Shown here piece by piece: positions 60,282-64,000 of a stretch of 64,000 nucleotides of DNA. The notes beneath the pieces were generated by a model. The model ran no database searches and had not been told where the DNA came from. It saw nothing but the letters and a program-made list of their open reading frames with translations. Position 1 is the first letter of the stretch, and each line of letters opens with the position of its first letter. The stretch comes from JBBRSD01 sp038245725 (GTDB lineage: Bacteria > Actinomycetota > Coriobacteriia > Anaerosomatales > JAAXUF01): the NCBI GenBank assembly GCA_038245725.1, contig JBBRSD010000002.1, positions 186,001 to 250,000 of the forward strand, given 5' to 3'. The position numbers and the translations under genes were made by a program.

Positions 60282-60808
60282 GCGCTCATGCTCTCCAGAA
60301 TCTCGTACAACAGGCCGAGCAGGGCGGCCTTGACCGAGTCCCGGTCTCGAGCGTCGATAGGCAGCAGGGGTACGTGGTCATCGAGACCAAGGTCCGCGCG
60401 CACTTGTTGGAGCAGGCTGACGTCGTCAGCAGCTACCTTGTTTGCCGCGACCACGAATGGCACGTCTGACATCTCGGTGAAGAACGAGATCATCCCTCGC
60501 GCATCCTCGAATGTCTGAGGCGCGGTAGCATCGACAAGGAGCACAAAGCCGAGCATGCCCTCAGAGAGCGTCTCCCACATGAAGGAGAAGCGCGACTGTC
60601 CCGGGGTCCCGAAGAGATACAAAACGACATCGTCGGAGACGGTTATTCGACCAAAGTCCATGGCGACAGTGGTTTCTCCGGCCCCTTCACCGGAGCTGTC
60701 GGTGATCTGGCGCTCGGTCGAGAGCACCGTGATCTCACTCACGGACTTGATGAACGTCGTCTTGCCTGCGTTGAACGGGCCTGTGACAACGACTTTCACG
60801 GACTGCAT
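60278..60808 (-). CDS. Ras-like small GTPase, MglA/CvnD-type (COG2229)
   Basis: A 176-residue single-domain GTPase. G1 is GPFNAGKTT at 10-18, followed by TTVAMDFGRI at 46-55. G3 is FGTPGQ at 66-71, with no canonical aspartate, as in the CvnD and SRPRB-like branch. G4 is NKVA at 123-126, lacking the usual final aspartate, and G5 may be IDAR. ATG at 60808 fits the fold start; the longer upstream frame lies in the DUF4388 gene. Neighbouring Roadblock protein and pilB suggest control of pilus polarity or activity (inference). Confidence 0.85.
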   Translation of the reverse strand: MQSVKVVVTGPFNAGKTTFIKSVSEITVLSTERQITDSSGEGAGETTVAMDFGRITVSDDVVLYLFGTPGQSRFSFMWETLSEGMLGFVLLVDATAPQTFEDARGMISFFTEMSDVPFVVAANKVAADDVSLLQQVRADLGLDDHVPLLPIDARDRDSVKAALLGLLYEILESMSA

Positions 60809-60824
60809 CTGCGGCGCACTTCCT

Positions 60825-62942
60825 CTACAGGTTCTTGATACCGTCGATGATCTTGAGCAAAGTGTCTCGGTCCACCCTCGCGTCTCGGCGCAACACATCG
60901 GTCGCAGACGTCGGCTCCGGAATCTTGTTGACGCTGGCAGTAGGACGGGTTGGCCTGCCAAGGCCCGTGAGGGCTGACAACTCATCGGTTAGACCGCCCG
61001 AGAAATCCATGTCCCCGCCGGCGATATCTTCAAGGTAACTGTCGGTCGAGATGACGCCGCCGACCGGGGCTGGAGGCGAGACCTCACGCAGAAGTTCTTC
61101 GTCGAAGTCGAAGGTCGCCTCAGGCATTGCCTGGTAGAGCGATGCGGATGGCGCGCCTGGCGCTGGGCCGTCGGCGTCGAGCGAGCTGAGAAGTTGATTC
61201 AGGTCCGACATCGCGGGCTCGATGGCCGCCTGCGCAAAGCCCTCGGCAGAGCTCGGTGCGCTCGCGGCCCTCGCCGCAGGCTCGCTTCCGGCGAGATCGA
61301 AACTCTCGACCAGCTGCGCGAACCGGTCAGCTGCGCGAACGGGCTCATCTGCAAGCACGCCGAGCGGCTCGACAGGCTCGTCAAACTCCGGCGCCCCTGG
61401 TACTGGCACGATGACCTCGACGGGCAGCTCGCCCAACCCAAGCGCCATCAGATTGCGCTCAAAGCCGGCATCGCTCACCGCCGTCTGCTCGGGCTGCAGC
61501 GCGGCGGAAGCGGGCATCTCCGCCAGACCCGCCAACGACGCCTGAATCTGCGCGAGCGTGTCGTCTTCGGCATACGTCGATGGCTCGGGCTCCGGCTCGG
61601 GCTCAGCTTGCGGCTCGGGAATCGCCAAAGGGGCGATCTCCTCCGGCTCGAAGACCTCTGCCGGCGCGTACTCGAGAAGCGGTTCGGGCTCCACGGCCGC
61701 GGGCTCCACGGCCGCGGGCGCCGGCGGCAGCTCGAGCTCGGGCTGCGGCTCGGGTTCGGGCGCGACGAACTCCGGCGCAGGCTCGGGTTCGGGTTCGGGC
61801 TCGGGCTCGGACTCCGCAACGAACGCAGGCATCGGCTCGGGTTCGGGCACAACGACCGTTGGCGCGGGCTCCGGCTCGCGAACGTGGGTGGTAGGCTGCG
61901 TCGAAGGCTGAAGGACCGCGCCCATCATCTCTTCGAGGACGGCAGCGTCCTCGGCAGTCGGGGCGGAGGCCGGGCCGGCAAGGAACCGCGGCTCCTCGGC
62001 GGGAATACTGGGCGGGGACGGCACTGGAGCTACCGCGGCGGGCGCCGCTGGAGGCTCGGTCACACTTGCCGCTTCGCGAAGTTGCGCCTCGACCGCGGCC
62101 TGCTCTACGCTCTTGCGCTCGGACTCGACCGCGGCCTGCTCGACGCTCTTGCGCTCGGACTCGATCGCGGCGGCCCGGGCTTCTCGCTCCTCGCGCTCGG
62201 CGCGCAACTTCGCGATCTCTTCGTCGCCGGCAAACTCGAGCAGCCCCGCCGAGAACAGCCCGTAGAGGACGCGAGCGACCTCGAAATCGGTGTGGTCCGT
62301 TGCGTGGGCGAGTTCTGCAACGCTGCGCGTGCCGTCGACGAGCAGGAGCAGGTTCCACTCGGTGGGCTTCAGCGATATCTCGAAGGTACCCTCTCCCGGC
62401 GCGGTCGCCATCTTGAAGACGACGTCCATCGAGGGGATCTTCTTGCGAATACGGGTCCACTCCTCGAGGCGGCGGCTGCCTTCCATGACCACGTTCTCGA
62501 TGGAGACCGCGAGCCCGATGTCCTCCTCGGCGATCTGCGGAGTCGCCTCGAAGTCGAAGTCGCCTTCGTCCCAGCGCATGAGGTCGAAGATCGTCTCCTG
62601 AATTTGCTCGGATACGAAGGACTCGAGCACTTCAGGGGTTATGTAGCCCTCGGACACGAGAATCTGGCCGAGCCGTCGCCCATCGGCGGGTTCGGCGGCT
62701 CGCAGTGACAGGGCGCGCTCGAGCGCTTGAGCCGTGATTCGTTGGGCCCGAACGAGCCTCTCGCCGAGAAGCTCGGCGTGCCAGTTCGATTGCGCGAAGA
62801 ACACGTCACCCTCGCGAAACCACACGCTGCCTTCGGCACCATCTACACGTTTGATGCGCAACACACCGCTCTTCCGGCTGAACGTTACCAGCTGGAAGAC
62901 ATCGGGGAGGCTGAAGTCCTTGAGATTACCGCGCAACGCCAT
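60825..62942 (-). CDS. DUF4388 (PATAN) domain protein with long acidic Pro/Glu-rich region
   Basis: A 705-residue protein. The N-terminal DUF4388 domain (about 1-105) begins with GNLKDFSLPDVFQLVTFSRK. A winged-helix-like region follows (about 180-250, DGTRSVAELAHATDHTDFEV). Then come a charged helix with a duplicated 12-residue unit (about 261-285), a long Glu-Pro-rich disordered stretch (about 357-460), and a C-terminal acidic region ending in a short helix (DTLLKIIDGIKNL). DUF4388 proteins often occur with GTPases and Roadblock proteins in motility and signalling loci. It lies between these two genes. Confidence 0.8.
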   Translation of the reverse strand: MALRGNLKDFSLPDVFQLVTFSRKSGVLRIKRVDGAEGSVWFREGDVFFAQSNWHAELLGERLVRAQRITAQALERALSLRAAEPADGRRLGQILVSEGYITPEVLESFVSEQIQETIFDLMRWDEGDFDFEATPQIAEEDIGLAVSIENVVMEGSRRLEEWTRIRKKIPSMDVVFKMATAPGEGTFEISLKPTEWNLLLLVDGTRSVAELAHATDHTDFEVARVLYGLFSAGLLEFAGDEEIAKLRAEREEREARAAAIESERKSVEQAAVESERKSVEQAAVEAQLREAASVTEPPAAPAAVAPVPSPPSIPAEEPRFLAGPASAPTAEDAAVLEEMMGAVLQPSTQPTTHVREPEPAPTVVVPEPEPMPAFVAESEPEPEPEPEPAPEFVAPEPEPQPELELPPAPAAVEPAAVEPEPLLEYAPAEVFEPEEIAPLAIPEPQAEPEPEPEPSTYAEDDTLAQIQASLAGLAEMPASAALQPEQTAVSDAGFERNLMALGLGELPVEVIVPVPGAPEFDEPVEPLGVLADEPVRAADRFAQLVESFDLAGSEPAARAASAPSSAEGFAQAAIEPAMSDLNQLLSSLDADGPAPGAPSASLYQAMPEATFDFDEELLREVSPPAPVGGVISTDSYLEDIAGGDMDFSGGLTDELSALTGLGRPTRPTASVNKIPEPTSATDVLRRDARVDRDTLLKIIDGIKNL
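62089..62160 (-). repeat. Tandem 36-bp duplication within the DUF4388 gene
   Basis: Two adjacent 36-base units (62089-62124 and 62125-62160) differing at one base encode the duplicated residues ESERKSVEQAAV. A partial third unit follows. It lengthens a charged helix by whole heptad-like turns without breaking the frame. Confidence 0.8.
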
Positions 62943-62987
62943 CTAGTTGCCGCTCCGTACCTGGTCGACCGAAACCAACGTGTTCGT

Positions 62988-63581
62988 CTAGCCGAGAATC
63001 TCGGCGATCCTGTCCGCCGCAGCGCGCATGTCGTAGAGAACCAACCCCAGCTTGGCCTCGATGTCGGCCAGGCACGTGAGCACCGCGCGGCCGCCGGCAG
63101 CGATGAGCATCACGTAACCGTCGTCGCCTTCGATGAACACCTGCGAGAGCTGGCCTCGTCCAAGTTCGGCAGCAGCGCGCTCGCCCAAGCCGAGAATCGC
63201 CGCGGACATGGCGCCCACGCGATCCTCATGCATGCCCTCAGGCAGTGCCGATGCCATCGTGAAACCGTCGAGCGATACCAGCGCCGCCGCCTGAATCTCC
63301 TGGCTTTCGTCCATCAGGTCGTTCAGCGCAGCCGCCAACCGTTCCTCTCGCGTGGCCTGGCGGGCGCCGGTCGCAGCCTGCGGCACCGCTGACGCAGGAG
63401 CCGCAACGGGCGGGACCGCGGGAGCGGGAGCGGGCACCGAGATGGGAGCAGCGGGCGCGACTACCGGAGGCTCGGCACCGGCAGCAACCACCACAATAGC
63501 GGGAACGATAGGTTCATCGTCCTCGAGAAGCTCATCATCGGCGTCGGAAATGAAGAAGCCGCCGAGCGGGTTGTCAGACAT
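62988..63581 (-). CDS. Roadblock/LC7 domain protein (MglB/CvnB-like)
   Basis: A 197-residue protein with an acidic N-terminus, an Ala/Pro-rich linker (about 25-75) and a C-terminal Roadblock/LC7 domain (about 80-197). The domain begins LAAALNDLMDESQEIQAAAL and contains SLDGFTMASALPEG and GYVMLIAAGGRAVLTCL. In Myxococcus the Roadblock protein MglB is the GTPase activator of MglA. The ATG at 63581 follows GGGGAGGGG. Here the DUF4388 gene separates it from the GTPase gene. Confidence 0.88.
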   Translation of the reverse strand: MSDNPLGGFFISDADDELLEDDEPIVPAIVVVAAGAEPPVVAPAAPISVPAPAPAVPPVAAPASAVPQAATGARQATREERLAAALNDLMDESQEIQAAALVSLDGFTMASALPEGMHEDRVGAMSAAILGLGERAAAELGRGQLSQVFIEGDDGYVMLIAAGGRAVLTCLADIEAKLGLVLYDMRAAADRIAEILG

Positions 63582-63728
63582 CGAAGTGCACCCCTCCCCT
63601 AGACCCGAAATCTTGCCAAATCTGTTAGCGGGCGTGCGACAACAAGCCCGCTGGCGACGAGAGAATCCATACTCTCACGAAGGCACTACTGACACAACCG
63701 ACCTGCGAAAACGCCCGCGAACGACTGT

Positions 63729-64000
63729 CTAGACGACGACGCGCATGATCTCGTCGATCGACGTTGTACCAAGCTTCACTTTCGAGAAGCCGTCGTCGCG
63801 AAGGGTCAACATGCCCTCCTCGATTGCAGCGCGCTTGAGCTCATCGGCGGATCCGTTCTCGACGGTGAGCCGCTCCAGATTCTCGCTCATCCGCATGACC
63901 TCATGCACTCCCATGCGGCCTTTGTAGCCGATTCCGCCGCACTTCTTGCAGCCCGTGGCGCGAAACAGTGACGGAGGGTTGCCTGGCTCGTAGGGGAAGC
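63729..64000 (-). CDS. Second PilB/GspE-like ATPase (C-terminal end only)
   Basis: The final about 90 residues of a PilB-family ATPase; the rest lies beyond the right edge. Visible are a zinc-site CKKCGGIGYKGRMGVHEVM and the terminal LGTTSIDEIMRVVV, both very close to the end of PilB at 56898-58571. It is a paralogue, not a PilT, because PilT lacks this cysteine motif and tail. The 147-base gap to the Roadblock gene has a GC hairpin (63628-63651). Confidence 0.85.
   Translation of the reverse strand, partial: FPYEPGNPPSLFRATGCKKCGGIGYKGRMGVHEVMRMSENLERLTVENGSADELKRAAIEEGMLTLRDDGFSKVKLGTTSIDEIMRVVV

Noticed and set aside
61194..62708. Long plus-strand open frame of 504 codons with Arg/Leu/Gly repeats
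   Set aside because: It is the antisense of the Glu-Pro-rich DUF4388 gene; the repeats simply mirror those codons.

Overview
This window looks like chromosome of a high-GC, single-membrane bacterium, most likely an actinobacterium of the Coriobacteriia type (inference). The grounds are GC-rich codons, frequent GTG and TTG starts, the actinobacterial pair SteA/SteB, a conservon (CvnD)-like small GTPase, a meso-diaminopimelate type MurE, and a type IV pilus locus with PilM, PilN and PilO but no visible secretin PilQ. The gene order mixes Actinobacteria-like blocks (tlyA-nadK-recN-steA-steB) with a Bacillus-like block (accB slot-accC-asp23-nusB-xseB-dxs-tlyA-recN). No tRNA, rRNA, insertion sequence, prophage or CRISPR array was seen. 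Most genes are housekeeping genes on the minus strand in tightly overlapping operons.

Region by region. (1) 1-11060, minus: division and cell wall (dcw) operon, transcribed mraZ-rsmH-ftsL-ftsI-murE-murF-mraY-murD-ftsW-murG, with murG cut by the left edge. Its promoter carries a phased array of putative MraZ boxes. (2) 11243-12890, plus: a small membrane peptide, a DUF4349 lipoprotein and another small membrane protein. (3) 12909-18855, minus: xerD, then a BMP-family nucleoside-type ABC transporter. (4) 18963-20198: alanine dehydrogenase with its own promoter. (5) 20229-27409, minus: an envelope-flavoured operon with an AlkP-like membrane protein, a MraY/WecA-like transferase, pyrG, an M20 peptidase and a DUF3866 protein. 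(6) 27741-30053, plus: murJ-like flippase and a family 2 glycosyltransferase.

(7) 30065-37329, minus: dxs-tlyA-nadK-recN-steA-steB. (8) 37358-42481, minus: efp, a carboxyltransferase-biotin carrier fusion, accC, asp23, nusB and xseB. (9) 42536-53881, minus: pilM-pilN-pilO-pilP-like, then aroC-aroKB-aroQ, then three prepilin-like genes, then a Xaa-Pro peptidase. Shikimate and pilus genes are interleaved. (10) 54055-64000, minus: a pilB/gspE-like ATPase cut by the right edge, a Roadblock/LC7 protein, a DUF4388 protein, a Ras-like GTPase, a proline-rich membrane protein, pilB, pilC, pilA and pilD.

The most interesting part is region 10. The Roadblock, DUF4388 and GTPase genes resemble the MglA/MglB polarity system or Streptomyces conservons, but are organised differently and sit directly upstream of the pilus motor genes. 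Two identical 14-base CRP/FNR-like sites flank pilA and the pilM promoter, which suggests shared control of the pilus transcription units.
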